Counted from the first letter of the stretch, positions 50,164 through 59,483 are shown. The stretch is 64,000 nucleotides of DNA from an uncultured Acetatifactor sp. (GCA_910585015.1 CAJUCT010000010.1:1-64000), one strand, 5' to 3'. Notes: generated from the letters alone by a model not told the origin. Translations and numbers: made by a program.

Positions 50164-51672
50164 ATGAATGAAATAATAGAGAAAACAGCAAGGGAGACGG
50201 AAAAGGGAGAAATGGTAAAAAGGGAAGCGGCAAAAAGGGTATCCGGCTTCTCCTTAGAGGAGATCGGAGAGCAGGTGGGAAAAGAGATTATCCTTCACGG
50301 CAGTGTCTATAAACTGCGGCGTATGAGCGGTTTTGCCTTTGTGCTGCTGCGCACCGGCAGGTATGTGATCCAGTGTGTATACAGTCCGGAATTCTCACGA
50401 TTTGATATGGAGGAGTTGGCGGAGGAGAGTTGTGTCCGGGTCCGGGCGCTGGTGGCAGCGGAAGAACGTTCCCGGCTGGGCTGGGAACTGCGGCTGCTGG
50501 AACTGGAGGTGCTTTCCATTCCGGCGGAGCCCATGCCCATCGTGATCAACCAGAAGAAGGTGGATACTTCCATGGAGAATCTGCTGGATTACCGGATGCT
50601 GACCCTGCGCAATGAAAAGCAGAGGGCCATCTTCAAGATCCAAGAGGGAATCTGTCAGGGAGTCCGCGAATTTTTGCAGGGAGAGCACTTCACGGAAATT
50701 CATTCCCCTAAGCTGGTGGAAGCAGGGGCAGAGGGAGGGGCCAATATCTTCTCGCTGGACTATTTTGGCCGGCAGGCATATCTGGCCCAGAGTCCCCAGT
50801 TTTACAAGCAAATGATGGTGGGAGTCTATGAGAGGGTCTTTGAGGTGGGGCCGGTGTTCCGGGCTGAGAAACATGATACTTCCCGGCATTTGAATGAATA
50901 TACAGGCGTGGACTTTGAGATGGGCTATATTCAGAGCTTTGAGGAAATCATGGAGATGGAGGAGAGGATGATACAGACGGCGCTGCGTCATTTACAGGTG
51001 ACCTGCGCGCCGGAACTGGGGCTGCTGGGTGTTTCCATGCCGCGGTTTGCCATGGAGTGCCGTACAGAATGTCCGTCATCGGAAGAAAGTTGCTCATTCG
51101 GGAATGGGAAACAGCAGCCGGGGCAGGCTGGCCGAAACTCCGGGGCTGCCCAAGTGCCGCCGCAGTGCAACCAACTGCCCATGGGCCGTATCCCCAGGAT
51201 TCGCTTTGCGGATGCCAAAGCCCTGGTGTCGGAATATTACCGAAGGCCCATGGGGGAAAAGGAGGACTTTGAGCCGGAGGAGGAGAAGCTGCTGTGCCAG
51301 TATATGCGGGAACATTACGGAAGCAGCTTTGTTTTTGTGACTCACTACCCCGAGGCAAAGCGTCCTTTTTATGCCATGGATAACCCGGAAAATCCGGCGG
51401 AGACATTGAGCTTTGACCTGCTTTTCAGGGGGCTTGAGATCACCACCGGGGGCCAACGGATCCACGGCTATCAGGAGCAGCTGGAAAAGATTAAACGGAG
51501 GAACATGGACCCGGAGGACTTTGCAAGCTACCTACTGATGCACCGCCATGGTATGCCGCCTCACGGGGGACTGGGACTGGGGCTGGAGCGCTTTACCGCC
51601 CGGTTTCTGGCTCGCGAGAATGTGCGAGAGGCCAGCCTGTTTCCCCGGGACATTCACCGGCTGACTCCTTAA
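50164..51672 (+). CDS. aspS: Archaeal-type aspartyl-tRNA synthetase (AspS2-like)
   Basis: A 502-residue class II synthetase. It has an N-terminal OB-fold anticodon domain (about 35-135), motif 2 VFRAEKHDTSRHLNEYTGVDFEM and motif 3 GLGLGLERF. The short bacterial-type GAD insertion is absent, so this is the archaeal-type enzyme, often non-discriminating and able to charge tRNA-Asn as well. A low-complexity Ser/Gln/Gly/Pro-rich insertion of about 40 residues (near 300-345) interrupts the catalytic domain. It is preceded by an attenuator-like leader. Confidence 0.88.
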   Translation: MNEIIEKTARETEKGEMVKREAAKRVSGFSLEEIGEQVGKEIILHGSVYKLRRMSGFAFVLLRTGRYVIQCVYSPEFSRFDMEELAEESCVRVRALVAAEERSRLGWELRLLELEVLSIPAEPMPIVINQKKVDTSMENLLDYRMLTLRNEKQRAIFKIQEGICQGVREFLQGEHFTEIHSPKLVEAGAEGGANIFSLDYFGRQAYLAQSPQFYKQMMVGVYERVFEVGPVFRAEKHDTSRHLNEYTGVDFEMGYIQSFEEIMEMEERMIQTALRHLQVTCAPELGLLGVSMPRFAMECRTECPSSEESCSFGNGKQQPGQAGRNSGAAQVPPQCNQLPMGRIPRIRFADAKALVSEYYRRPMGEKEDFEPEEEKLLCQYMREHYGSSFVFVTHYPEAKRPFYAMDNPENPAETLSFDLLFRGLEITTGGQRIHGYQEQLEKIKRRNMDPEDFASYLLMHRHGMPPHGGLGLGLERFTARFLARENVREASLFPRDIHRLTP

Positions 51673-51885
51673 CCCGCAGCCCTATCCCAGCCTTTTGCAG
51701 TCAATACGCTGCCCGTTCCCAAGTACTAAGGGATGAAAGTACGGTTTTTAAAACGTCAGGGTATTTGTCCGGTACGAACCGGCAAGGGATATCCAAGCGG
51801 GGAAAATTATGATACAATCAGTATACAAATAAGAAGCATAATGATGCGGAATTCAACTTGACTAAATTTATAAGGGGATGAAGCA

Positions 51886-52545
51886 ATGATAAAGATACTG
51901 ATTGCGGAAGATGAAGAACCCATAGCGAATCTGATCCGCATGAACCTGACCCGGGCGGGATATAACTGTACCTGGGCCGCGGATGGGATGGAAGCGGCGG
52001 ATCTGATGCAGCAGCGGCCCTTCGATCTGGCTTTGCTGGATATCATGCTGCCGGGCTGCAACGGCTACGAACTGCTGCAATATGCTCAGTCCATGGGACT
52101 GCCGGTGATCTTTCTTACCGCGCTGGGCACTACAGAGAACAAAGTGAAGGGCCTTAAGATGGGGGCGGACGACTATCTGGCCAAGCCTTTTGCCATCCCG
52201 GAACTGTTGGCCCGGGTGGAGACTGTGCTGCGCCGTTACCACAAGGCGGAGGGGATTCTAAAGGTCTTTGACATTACCATCGACACGGCCTCACGCCTGG
52301 TGATGCGGGACGGGCAGCAGATCGCGCTGACCTTAAAAGAGTTTGATCTGCTCCTCCTGCTGGCCCGCAACCGGAACATTGCCCTGTACCGGGAGACCAT
52401 CTATGAGTCTGTTTGGGGTGGGGAATACGAGGGGCAGAGCCGCACCATAGATCTGCATGTGCAGCGCCTGAAAAAGAAGCTGGGGTGGAATGAGGAGATC
52501 ACGGCGGTTTACAAGGTGGGTTACCGTCTGGAGGGTGAGGCTTGA
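51886..52545 (+). CDS. OmpR/PhoB-family response regulator
   Basis: A 219-residue regulator. The receiver has ILIAEDEEP, LLDIMLPGCNG and AKPFAIPEL. The winged helix ends YKVGYRLEG. It pairs with the histidine kinase gene 65 bp downstream, and the following membrane-anchored protein is probably part of the same unit. AAGGGG precedes the ATG. Confidence 0.9.
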   Translation: MIKILIAEDEEPIANLIRMNLTRAGYNCTWAADGMEAADLMQQRPFDLALLDIMLPGCNGYELLQYAQSMGLPVIFLTALGTTENKVKGLKMGADDYLAKPFAIPELLARVETVLRRYHKAEGILKVFDITIDTASRLVMRDGQQIALTLKEFDLLLLLARNRNIALYRETIYESVWGGEYEGQSRTIDLHVQRLKKKLGWNEEITAVYKVGYRLEGEA

Positions 52546-52610
52546 GCGTTCGGTTTCGGCCTTCCTTAAGGGAGGCAATCCCCCAGGCCGCTGTACATGG
52601 AGAACTATGA

Positions 52611-54119
52611 ATGAAATTTACAGGAAAACTTTTTTTATGGATTATGGCGCTGGTCACGGCGGCCTTCATCGCCTTTGGTATGTGGATGCTGAACTTCAGT
52701 TTCAGTCGGATGCTGGAGCAGGAAAGGCAGCGGGCCAGCCAGGAGATCCGTATGTTCCAATATTTTCTGGAGGTGGGCTTTCGGGCCGGTGAGGAATACG
52801 GAGAAGTCTATGCCCTGCAGAAGGCCATTGAGAGCATGGCCATCAATGTGGACCGGACAGAGAGTACCTGTATAGTGCTGGACGGCCAGGGCGTTTGCTA
52901 TAGCGGTCAGCAGGAGTTGGGGCAGTTGTCGGCCATAGTGGATGTGGATGAGATGATTGTCCGCCACAGCGAGGCGGGGGACAATCATTATATCTGGCAG
53001 ATCTGTATGGGCAGCCGTGGTTATGAACTTGTCAGCATGTGTACCAGCCAGCTGGGAGAGAAAATATACTATCTGCTAATCAGCCACAATATACAGAGCA
53101 TCTATGACACTCGGGCGGACACGATTCGCCAGTATAGAATAATGCTGTTGGTGTTGCTGGCAGTGGCGGCAGTTTGTGCCTGGATATTGGCCCGCTACCT
53201 GACACGCCCTATTCGCAAACTGGGTTGGGTGACCAAGCGGATTGCCGCAGGGGACCTGACCCGGCGCTCGGACTATCACCGACCGGACGAGGTGGGGGAA
53301 CTGGCGGAGAGTTTTAATCTTATGGCGGATAGGCTGGTGGAACAGATGCGGGAAAAAGAGTTGGAGGCCCGACGTCAGGAGGATTTCACCGCGGCTTTCG
53401 CTCACGAGTTAAAGACCCCGTTGACGTCCATCATCGGCTACGCCCAAATGTTGGATACCATGGAACTTGATCCGGAGGATCACCGCATGGCCAGCCATTA
53501 CATTTTTGCGCAGGGAAAGCGGCTGGAGCAGCTTTCCCGCAAACTGCTGGAGTTGGTGAGTATGGAAAAGCAGGACTTCGCGGTTAAGCCCATCAAGGCT
53601 ATGGCGCTGGCGGAAAATCTGTGGAACACCATGCGCCCCATCTGGGATAAGCGTCAGGTGCAGGGCAGCATACGTATGGAACAGGCCACGCTGTGGGGAG
53701 ACAGCGATCTATTGTTGTCCCTGCTGTACAATTTACTGGACAATGCCACCAAGGCGGTGGGGGAGAAGGGGCGGATAAGCCTGGAAGGACGCCGTATCCG
53801 GGAGAGGAAACGAGAGGCAGTCCAGGAAGATTTTGACCAAGGGGAGTGGGCGGCTGACAAAGGCGACAGTCCTGGAAGGTGGTACGGTATACGCATTCGG
53901 GACAACGGGCGGGGAATTCCTCAGGAGGAGATTGACAGGATCACAGAGCCGTTTTACATGGTAGATAAATCTCGTTCGCGCAAGGAGGGCGGGGCGGGGT
54001 TGGGTATGTCCCTGTGCCAGCGGATTCTGCAGCTTCATCGGGGAAGCTGGAGGATGAAAAGCACCCTTGGAGAGGGCACTGAGATACTGATCCGCCTGCC
54101 GCTGGATTCCCCTAAATGA
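52611..54119 (+). CDS. Sensor histidine kinase
   Basis: A 502-residue kinase. TM1 (about 8-28), an extracytoplasmic sensor of about 140 residues and TM2 (about 170-190) precede a HAMP domain. The phosphoacceptor box is FAHELKTPLTSIIGYAQ and the ATPase has NLLDNATKAV, DNGRGIPQ and GGAGLGMSL. A short charged insertion lies in the ATPase (about 390-420). Partner of the upstream regulator. Confidence 0.9.
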   Translation: MKFTGKLFLWIMALVTAAFIAFGMWMLNFSFSRMLEQERQRASQEIRMFQYFLEVGFRAGEEYGEVYALQKAIESMAINVDRTESTCIVLDGQGVCYSGQQELGQLSAIVDVDEMIVRHSEAGDNHYIWQICMGSRGYELVSMCTSQLGEKIYYLLISHNIQSIYDTRADTIRQYRIMLLVLLAVAAVCAWILARYLTRPIRKLGWVTKRIAAGDLTRRSDYHRPDEVGELAESFNLMADRLVEQMREKELEARRQEDFTAAFAHELKTPLTSIIGYAQMLDTMELDPEDHRMASHYIFAQGKRLEQLSRKLLELVSMEKQDFAVKPIKAMALAENLWNTMRPIWDKRQVQGSIRMEQATLWGDSDLLLSLLYNLLDNATKAVGEKGRISLEGRRIRERKREAVQEDFDQGEWAADKGDSPGRWYGIRIRDNGRGIPQEEIDRITEPFYMVDKSRSRKEGGAGLGMSLCQRILQLHRGSWRMKSTLGEGTEILIRLPLDSPK

Positions 54120-54166
54120 ACGGGACATAACGGCGAAGTTCTATGGATCTTTTATAGGAGGAACAG

Positions 54167-55171
54167 ATGCGGAATCTAAAGAAGAATATGGGGCGATATC
54201 TGGGAATGGGGATGACGGTGCTGCTGGTCATGGCGGCGGTGTATTTGCCCCAGGGGTGGTTTGCGCTGCGAGATGCCGCCTCCCTGGACCGTGTTCAGGA
54301 GGAGGTGTTGGCTCCGCTGATGGTAGCACAGTTGGATCGCAGCTATGAGCGCGATATCTATCAGCGGATGAGCACTTATATGGAGGCATATGCTCAGGGA
54401 GATATAAACTGTAGTTCCAAGGACATCGATCCGGGTGACGAGTCCCTGTGGGAAAACATAAATCAGGTAGCCAACTGCCCGTTGATGAATATGGTGCAGG
54501 AAGGGCAATTTGTGTCGGATGGAAAAATGGCAGGATGGGACTCTACCATAGAAAGATGCACCCAATATGTTTTGATACGCCAGTCCGATGGACAGATCCT
54601 GCTGGTGGCCAATGACATTGTGCTTGATAAGGGGGGCGGCTGTCACATGGAACTACTGATTGATGGGGTGGATGGCACGGTCTATTATCTGGAGAGTGAG
54701 GAGAACAATTTTATTCCCCTGAAACCGACAGAGTTTGTCGATTACTATACCTGGGAATTGTGTTGGGCGCTGAATGATACCTATTGCACGGAGGGGGGAA
54801 ATAGAGTGGAAGAATTATATAACAATGAAGGAAATGTGTCCTCTGCCATGGGAGACATGGAAGTCAGTCTGAATGTCAGAGATAACAAGTATACTTATGT
54901 GGAAGTGAAAAACCTTTATACAGGGGAGGTATTAGACTTTGCCAGTCCTTGGGTATCTGCAGAGGAGAACACAGACACCTACTGTTGCCTGCTGACATTT
55001 GGAGAGGTTCAAAGTAGCTGGACCATGGAAATAGAGGCACAGGACGGAGGGGCTTTCCGCTATCGGATCAGGATGGGACTTCCGGGAGTGGTCAATCCTA
55101 TTCCGGAGATGGCGGAGCGTATATCTCTGGCAGAGTACGACCAGATCTATGATACGGGGAGCAGAGAATAA
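54167..55171 (+). CDS. Membrane-anchored extracellular protein of unknown function
   Basis: A 334-residue protein with one N-terminal TM or uncleaved signal (about 10-30), then a mixed alpha/beta extracellular domain rich in acidic residues. It contains YVLIRQSDGQILLVANDIVL and several cysteines. It is encoded 47 bp after the kinase gene with AGGAGG and probably reports to or is controlled by that system. No family is recognised. Confidence 0.75.
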   Translation: MRNLKKNMGRYLGMGMTVLLVMAAVYLPQGWFALRDAASLDRVQEEVLAPLMVAQLDRSYERDIYQRMSTYMEAYAQGDINCSSKDIDPGDESLWENINQVANCPLMNMVQEGQFVSDGKMAGWDSTIERCTQYVLIRQSDGQILLVANDIVLDKGGGCHMELLIDGVDGTVYYLESEENNFIPLKPTEFVDYYTWELCWALNDTYCTEGGNRVEELYNNEGNVSSAMGDMEVSLNVRDNKYTYVEVKNLYTGEVLDFASPWVSAEENTDTYCCLLTFGEVQSSWTMEIEAQDGGAFRYRIRMGLPGVVNPIPEMAERISLAEYDQIYDTGSRE

Positions 55172-55418
55172 GGGATTAACGTGATGCTGCGCTCAAGATA
55201 CGGCGAAGCCTCGCGGAATGGATTTTGGAGTGAAGTTGACATGTCTCTGTGTATTTGCTATCATGAAACTATATTTTACATGCGGATAACTGCTGTGATA
55301 ATTTTTCTCTGGACACAATGTGAAAAGCATGGATCAGGGATCAGCCACAACGGATATCGAGGGGATGAACGTCGGCATTTAAAATAGGGTATTGACTTAG
55401 CGAAGGAATATCGGGGGG

Positions 55419-56501
55419 ATGAAAAGTACCATGCAGAGGATCGTGGTAGTGGACGACGCGGAGATAAACCGTGAACTTTTGCGCAATATATTGAAGGATA
55501 GTTATGTCATTGACATGGCCAGGGACGGGGAGGAAGCGCTGCAAAAGATCCATAGGCATGAGCGTGAGACGGCAGCGCTGCTTCTGGATCTGCAAATGCC
55601 TAAGATGGACGGGTTTTCCGTTATAGCGCAGATGAAGAAGGATGGCTTGCAGAGCAAGATCCCGGTGCTGGTGATCAGCGGTGAGAGATCCGTGGAGATT
55701 GAGGATAAATGCTTTAAGATGGGGGTTTCGGATTTTATCCGTAAGCCTTTTGATGCGTCTATCGTTAGAAACAGAGTGAAAAACGCGGTGGAGCTCTTCG
55801 CCTGTAAGAATCAGCTGGAACAGAAGGTGGAGGAGCAGAACGAGACGCTGAAGAAGCAATACAGAATCATTCAGATGCAGGCAGAGGAACTGAAGCAGGC
55901 CAAGCCTTTCAACAAGCTGATGATGCAGTACCGCAGCGCCATCATGGAGGTGGAGACCAAGCTCAAGGTGCTGAACGACGAGTTTACCCTGACCTACAAC
56001 AGAAATCCCTTTGAATCCGTCAAGAGCAGACTGAAAACCCCAGAGAGCATCTATGATAAGCTGCGGCGGAAGGGTTATCCTATCACAGTAAAAAACATAG
56101 AAAAATACCTGAGCGATGTGGCAGGGGTCAGGGTGATCTGTTCCTTCCCGGATGACATTTACCGCCTGGCAGAACTCTTCGCCCGTCAGGATGACATCAT
56201 CCTGCTGAAGGAGAAGGATTATATCAAAAATCCTAAAGAGAACGGTTATCGGAGTCTGCACCTGATCCTGAATATACCGATTTTCCTGTCCAAGGGAAAA
56301 AAATATATGAAGGTGGAGGTACAGTTCCGCACCATCGCCATGGACTTCTGGGCCAGCCTGGAGCATAAGCTGAAATACAAGCAGAATCTGGAGAATGCGG
56401 ATGAGATTGTGACGCAGCTGAAAGCCTGCGCGGATTCTATTGAGGTGTTGGACTACCAGATGCAGGAGATAAGGGATAAGATTGATAGGGCAAAGGGGTA
56501 G
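55419..56501 (+). CDS. Receiver domain fused to a small alarmone synthetase
   Basis: A 360-residue protein. A receiver (about 6-125) has D12/D13, phosphoacceptor D57 in LLLDLQMP and K109 in RKPF. A coiled-coil linker (about 126-185) follows. The C-terminal RelA/SpoT-type synthetase (about 190-350) shows RLKTPESIYDKL, DVAGVRVIC, NPKENGYRSLH and VEVQFRTIAMDFWASLEHKL, all typical of RelQ-type (p)ppGpp synthetases. The catalytic motifs look intact and there is no hydrolase domain. It has no adjacent kinase of its own; the system at 51.9-54.1 kb is the nearest. Confidence 0.88.
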   Translation: MKSTMQRIVVVDDAEINRELLRNILKDSYVIDMARDGEEALQKIHRHERETAALLLDLQMPKMDGFSVIAQMKKDGLQSKIPVLVISGERSVEIEDKCFKMGVSDFIRKPFDASIVRNRVKNAVELFACKNQLEQKVEEQNETLKKQYRIIQMQAEELKQAKPFNKLMMQYRSAIMEVETKLKVLNDEFTLTYNRNPFESVKSRLKTPESIYDKLRRKGYPITVKNIEKYLSDVAGVRVICSFPDDIYRLAELFARQDDIILLKEKDYIKNPKENGYRSLHLILNIPIFLSKGKKYMKVEVQFRTIAMDFWASLEHKLKYKQNLENADEIVTQLKACADSIEVLDYQMQEIRDKIDRAKG

Positions 56502-56651
56502 TGGACAGGTGCATTCCTCCACCTTCGATAGCCAGTGGCATCGCATAAGTAATAGGATGAATTGGGCGGCGGTTTTTGGATTGATGTGATGACAAAAACG
56601 TAACGGGTGTATGTCAGGACATGCTTCTGCTATGGCGGAAAGGGGATAGGG

Positions 56652-57425
56652 ATGATAATCGATACGCATGCGCATTATGATGATAAGGCATTTGAGGAAG
56701 ACCGGGAGGAAGTGCTGGCCAGCCTGGCAGCTTGTGGCATCTGCCGGGTCGTCAACAGCGGTTCCGATCTGGAAGCCTGTCGCCGGACCATAGAACTGAT
56801 GGGGCAGTATCCCTTTATGTACGGTTCACTGGGGATTCATCCATGCGACACCACAAGTTTGACAGAAGAGGATATGGACTGGCTGGCCGGACAGAGCCAT
56901 CTGGATAGATGTGTGGCCATCGGCGAGATTGGCCTGGATTATTACTGGGATGAGCCGGAGCGGCAGCTGCAGAAAAAGTGGTTTGCGCGCCAGCTGCGGC
57001 TGGCCCAGGAGGTAGGACTGCCCGTGGTAATCCATTCCCGGGAAGCAGCCCAGGATACAGTGGATCTGATGCGGGCTGAACATGCGGAGCGCAGCGGGGG
57101 TGTGATACACTGCTATTCTTATGGCAGGGAATTGGCCCGTGCTTTTCTGGATATGGGTTTTTACTTTGGCATTGGCGGTGTAGTAACCTTTAAAAACGGC
57201 AGAAAATTAAAAGAGACAGTGGAATATCTTCCCATGGACCGGATTTTGCTGGAGACGGATTCTCCCTATCTAAGTCCTGTGCCCAACCGGGGCAAGCGCA
57301 ACGACTCCCGCAATCTTCTCTATGTGGTAGCCCAGATTGCCCGGATCAAAGGAATCACAGAGGAAGAAGTGGAGCGGATCACTACGGAGAACGCCCTGCG
57401 GCTGTATCCTAAGATACAGCCGTGA
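56652..57425 (+). CDS. tatD: TatD-family metal-dependent DNase
   Basis: A 257-residue hydrolase with the dimetal motif IDTHAHYDD, GEIGLDYYWD, PVVIHSREA, VIHCYSYG and LLETDSPYLSP. TatD proteins act as 3'-5' exonucleases or deoxyribonucleases in repair. The ATG at 56652 (MIIDTHAHYDD) gives the family-standard N-terminus behind AAAGGGG. Confidence 0.93.
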   Translation: MIIDTHAHYDDKAFEEDREEVLASLAACGICRVVNSGSDLEACRRTIELMGQYPFMYGSLGIHPCDTTSLTEEDMDWLAGQSHLDRCVAIGEIGLDYYWDEPERQLQKKWFARQLRLAQEVGLPVVIHSREAAQDTVDLMRAEHAERSGGVIHCYSYGRELARAFLDMGFYFGIGGVVTFKNGRKLKETVEYLPMDRILLETDSPYLSPVPNRGKRNDSRNLLYVVAQIARIKGITEEEVERITTENALRLYPKIQP

Positions 57426-57440
57426 GGGCGGATACTTGTG

Positions 57441-58535
57441 CTACAGATCACTGGCCTGATGACATGGCTTATCCAATGTTTCCATGCTCTCCCGAAATTC
57501 CTCAAAGCTCTTTACACCAGGAGCGGTCATGCACCATTTCCTTAGAATGGCCTCGTCCTGCTCACCGGCAATACCATTGCGGATATTCTCAGGGATCTCC
57601 CCCAGTTGTTCCAAAAAGTCATATATGATCTGCCGCATATTAAAAGCGATTCCTTCGGCCCTTCCTTCAGCGATTCCCTCGGCCCTTCCTTCAGCGATTC
57701 CTTCGGCCCTTCCTTCAACGATTCCTTCGGCCCTTCCTTCAGCGATCCCCTCGGCCTTTCCTATAGCCATACCGATAGCTTTTCCTGCCTCCCGGCCATC
57801 CTCATATGCTTCCTCCCGTTCCACCAAGACCGCTTCATCAAATTTCCACTGTGTGTATAGCATATTTGCCACCTCCGATCCATGATTTTTCATAAACTCC
57901 ACCAGGATTCCCTCTTCTATACAGTCATTCACCGCCTGGGTGATGGCGGCATCCCGGGTCAAGCCCGCTCTCAGGTAGTCCTTGAACTGCTGGATGAACC
58001 AGGAGTACTCGTACATCGGACGGCATTGCTCCAGAAGCTTATGTCCTGAGGGAAGATTGATATTGATCATTTTCACCTCCAATTCTAACATAGGGTGTCC
58101 CATTTTTTCAAGATAGGCATCGGAGAGCCTTAAGATTTTTTCCGGCGGCTGCGGATCCTCGCCATTGTAAAAGACGAAAAACTCCGGGGTGGGTATCTTG
58201 ACCAGCTTGCGCCTGTAAAGCGTTTTCCTGTCCAGCAGTTTCTCCAGAGTGCGTCCCAGATATAAGAGATCCCGCAGGGGCATGTTCTCATTTATTGTGG
58301 ATTGGTGCTCGCTGATGACCAGCACACGGTTCTTTACCGTGAAGGCCAAGTCATTTTTTCTGGCCACAAACAACACTCCTTCCAGTGTCACATATGTAAT
58401 GTCCTCCGGCGCAACATCCTCGTCCGTCAATGCGGCATACAGTTTGGAAGCGTTTTCCGGCTCCCCGAAATACGTTGTAAACGCGCTGTCTTTCACCTCT
58501 CTGTTGGAAATTGCGTTTTCGCTTTCTTTTGCCAT
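57441..58535 (-). CDS. Rpn-family PD-(D/E)XK nuclease with Gly/Glu repeat tail
   Basis: A 364-residue protein of the Rpn recombination-promoting nuclease/putative transposase family. The N-terminal nuclease region includes DSAFTTYFGEPENASKLYAAL, VLVISEHQSTINENMPLRDLLYLG and FFVFYNGEDPQPPEKI. A C-terminal tract of about five EGIAEGRA-type octapeptides (near 275-312) forms a helical linker encoded by 24-bp repeats. Such genes are scattered in many copies in Lachnospiraceae. Confidence 0.85.
   Translation of the reverse strand: MAKESENAISNREVKDSAFTTYFGEPENASKLYAALTDEDVAPEDITYVTLEGVLFVARKNDLAFTVKNRVLVISEHQSTINENMPLRDLLYLGRTLEKLLDRKTLYRRKLVKIPTPEFFVFYNGEDPQPPEKILRLSDAYLEKMGHPMLELEVKMININLPSGHKLLEQCRPMYEYSWFIQQFKDYLRAGLTRDAAITQAVNDCIEEGILVEFMKNHGSEVANMLYTQWKFDEAVLVEREEAYEDGREAGKAIGMAIGKAEGIAEGRAEGIVEGRAEGIAEGRAEGIAEGRAEGIAFNMRQIIYDFLEQLGEIPENIRNGIAGEQDEAILRKWCMTAPGVKSFEEFRESMETLDKPCHQASDL
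57647..57760 (-). repeat. 24-bp tandem repeats inside the Rpn gene
   Basis: Four to five units related to CGATTCCTTCGGCCCTTCCT plus TCAG, encoding the EGRAEGIA octapeptide on the minus strand. The in-frame 24-bp period makes copy-number change tolerable. Confidence 0.85.
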
Positions 58536-58571
58536 GGTCAGGCTCCTCCTTAAAATATTGTAGTAAAAGAA

Positions 58572-58627
58572 AACAGCAGAAAGAATAACGCCTCCAGTTG
58601 AATGAGGTTGTTATTCTTTCTGCTGTT
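58572..58627. terminator. Perfect 18-bp inverted repeat upstream of the Rpn gene
   Basis: AACAGCAGAAAGAATAAC (58572-58589) pairs perfectly with 58610-58627 around a 20-nt loop. It lies between the Rpn start and the divergent PadR promoter. It could insulate the two units or be a small palindromic element; the strand of action is unknown. Confidence 0.6.
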
Positions 58628-58712
58628 GTATTTCTTATTATACAAGATATGAGAGACTTGTCAAGATCTGCAACACGAAGAATCCATGCGCAAAGATATA
58701 TGAAAAAAGATC

Positions 58713-58763
58713 TTGACATATATATCGCACTGCGATACTATAAGATATATCGTAGTGCGATAT
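58713..58763 (+). promoter_or_regulatory. Promoter with two PadR-type operators
   Basis: TTGACA (58713-58718) and TACTAT (58736-58741), 17-bp spacer. TATCGCACTGCGATA (58723-58737) fills the spacer and ATATCGTAGTGCGATAT (58747-58763) covers the start site. They share the consensus ATATCGCACTRCGATAT and their centres are 25 bp apart. The PadR-like gene two positions downstream is the obvious binder. Confidence 0.85.
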
Positions 58764-58815
58764 ATTGAAGTAAGATATATGTGTTGAAGAGATAAAGAAA
58801 AAGGAGATAAAGAAA

Positions 58816-59019
58816 ATGGAGTCAAAGAGAATAGACAGAGTGTGGGCAATGAGCCTGATTGCGGTCGGAATTGCGACGGTAATATTGGCAGGAGCAGGTT
58901 TATTTAGGGCGAGGCTGCCGGATATTGTGGTAAGGGGCATAGGGCTGGCGGATCTGGCTGCACTTTTTACGCTGGCATTTTCTACAGCTAAAAAAATAAT
59001 AAAAAGGAATCAGGTATGA
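58816..59019 (+). CDS. Small two-TM membrane protein in the PadR operon
   Basis: A 67-residue protein with two hydrophobic segments (about 12-30 and 40-58) and a basic tail (KKIIKRNQV). It begins behind AAAAGGAG and its stop overlaps the PadR start (ATGA). Unknown family. Confidence 0.7.
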   Translation: MESKRIDRVWAMSLIAVGIATVILAGAGLFRARLPDIVVRGIGLADLAALFTLAFSTAKKIIKRNQV

Positions 59020-59369
59020 ACATGGAAGAACATATAAAGAAAGTATATGTGCCGATGACAGAGACAGGTTTTTACATTCTGTACTGCCTGCAGGAACCCA
59101 TGCATGGCTATAATATCGTGCAGCAGGTACTGAGGCTGACGGGCGGGGAGATCCGGATCAGCCCCGGTACCATGTATGGCAGTCTGTCGAAGATGGAGAG
59201 GGACGGAGTGATCCGCTTTGTGCGGGAGGAGGAGAAGCGCAAAATTTACCAGATCACCGATTTGGGCAGGGAAGTGCTGGCTCTGGAAATGCGGCGCATA
59301 CGGCGGCTGTATCGGACCGTGGAGGGTATTGGCCCGCAGGAGGCTGAGGCTATGGTGGCAGAAATATAG
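59016..59369 (+). CDS. PadR-family transcriptional repressor
   Basis: A 117-residue winged-helix regulator with LYCLQEPMHGYNIVQQV, ISPGTMYGSLSKMERDGVI and EEEKRKIYQITDLGREVL, all typical of PadR. It presumably represses its own promoter at 58713 through the twin palindromes and is released by a drug-like ligand. It is translationally coupled to the small membrane protein before it. Confidence 0.92.
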   Translation: MNMEEHIKKVYVPMTETGFYILYCLQEPMHGYNIVQQVLRLTGGEIRISPGTMYGSLSKMERDGVIRFVREEEKRKIYQITDLGREVLALEMRRIRRLYRTVEGIGPQEAEAMVAEI

Positions 59370-59483
59370 CCTGCAAAAAGAAAGGCAAGAGAAAATTTCC
59401 ACGGCGGGTTCATGGAGATTCGTCACCGGCTTGCGGATTTGCCGGGAATCTATATTACGCTGATTAGGAGGGGCGACAGGATT

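Noticed and set aside
55181..55387. 68-residue frame between the envelope protein and the receiver-synthetase gene
   Set aside because: No ribosome site, no recognisable domain and composition like non-coding DNA.
57433..57447. Near-match to the phage dyad (TTGTGCTACAG) beside tatD
   Set aside because: One mismatch breaks the symmetry and it lies outside the element; probably chance.
57647..57760. CRISPR-like array
   Set aside because: The 24-bp units are contiguous without spacers and are in-frame coding repeats.
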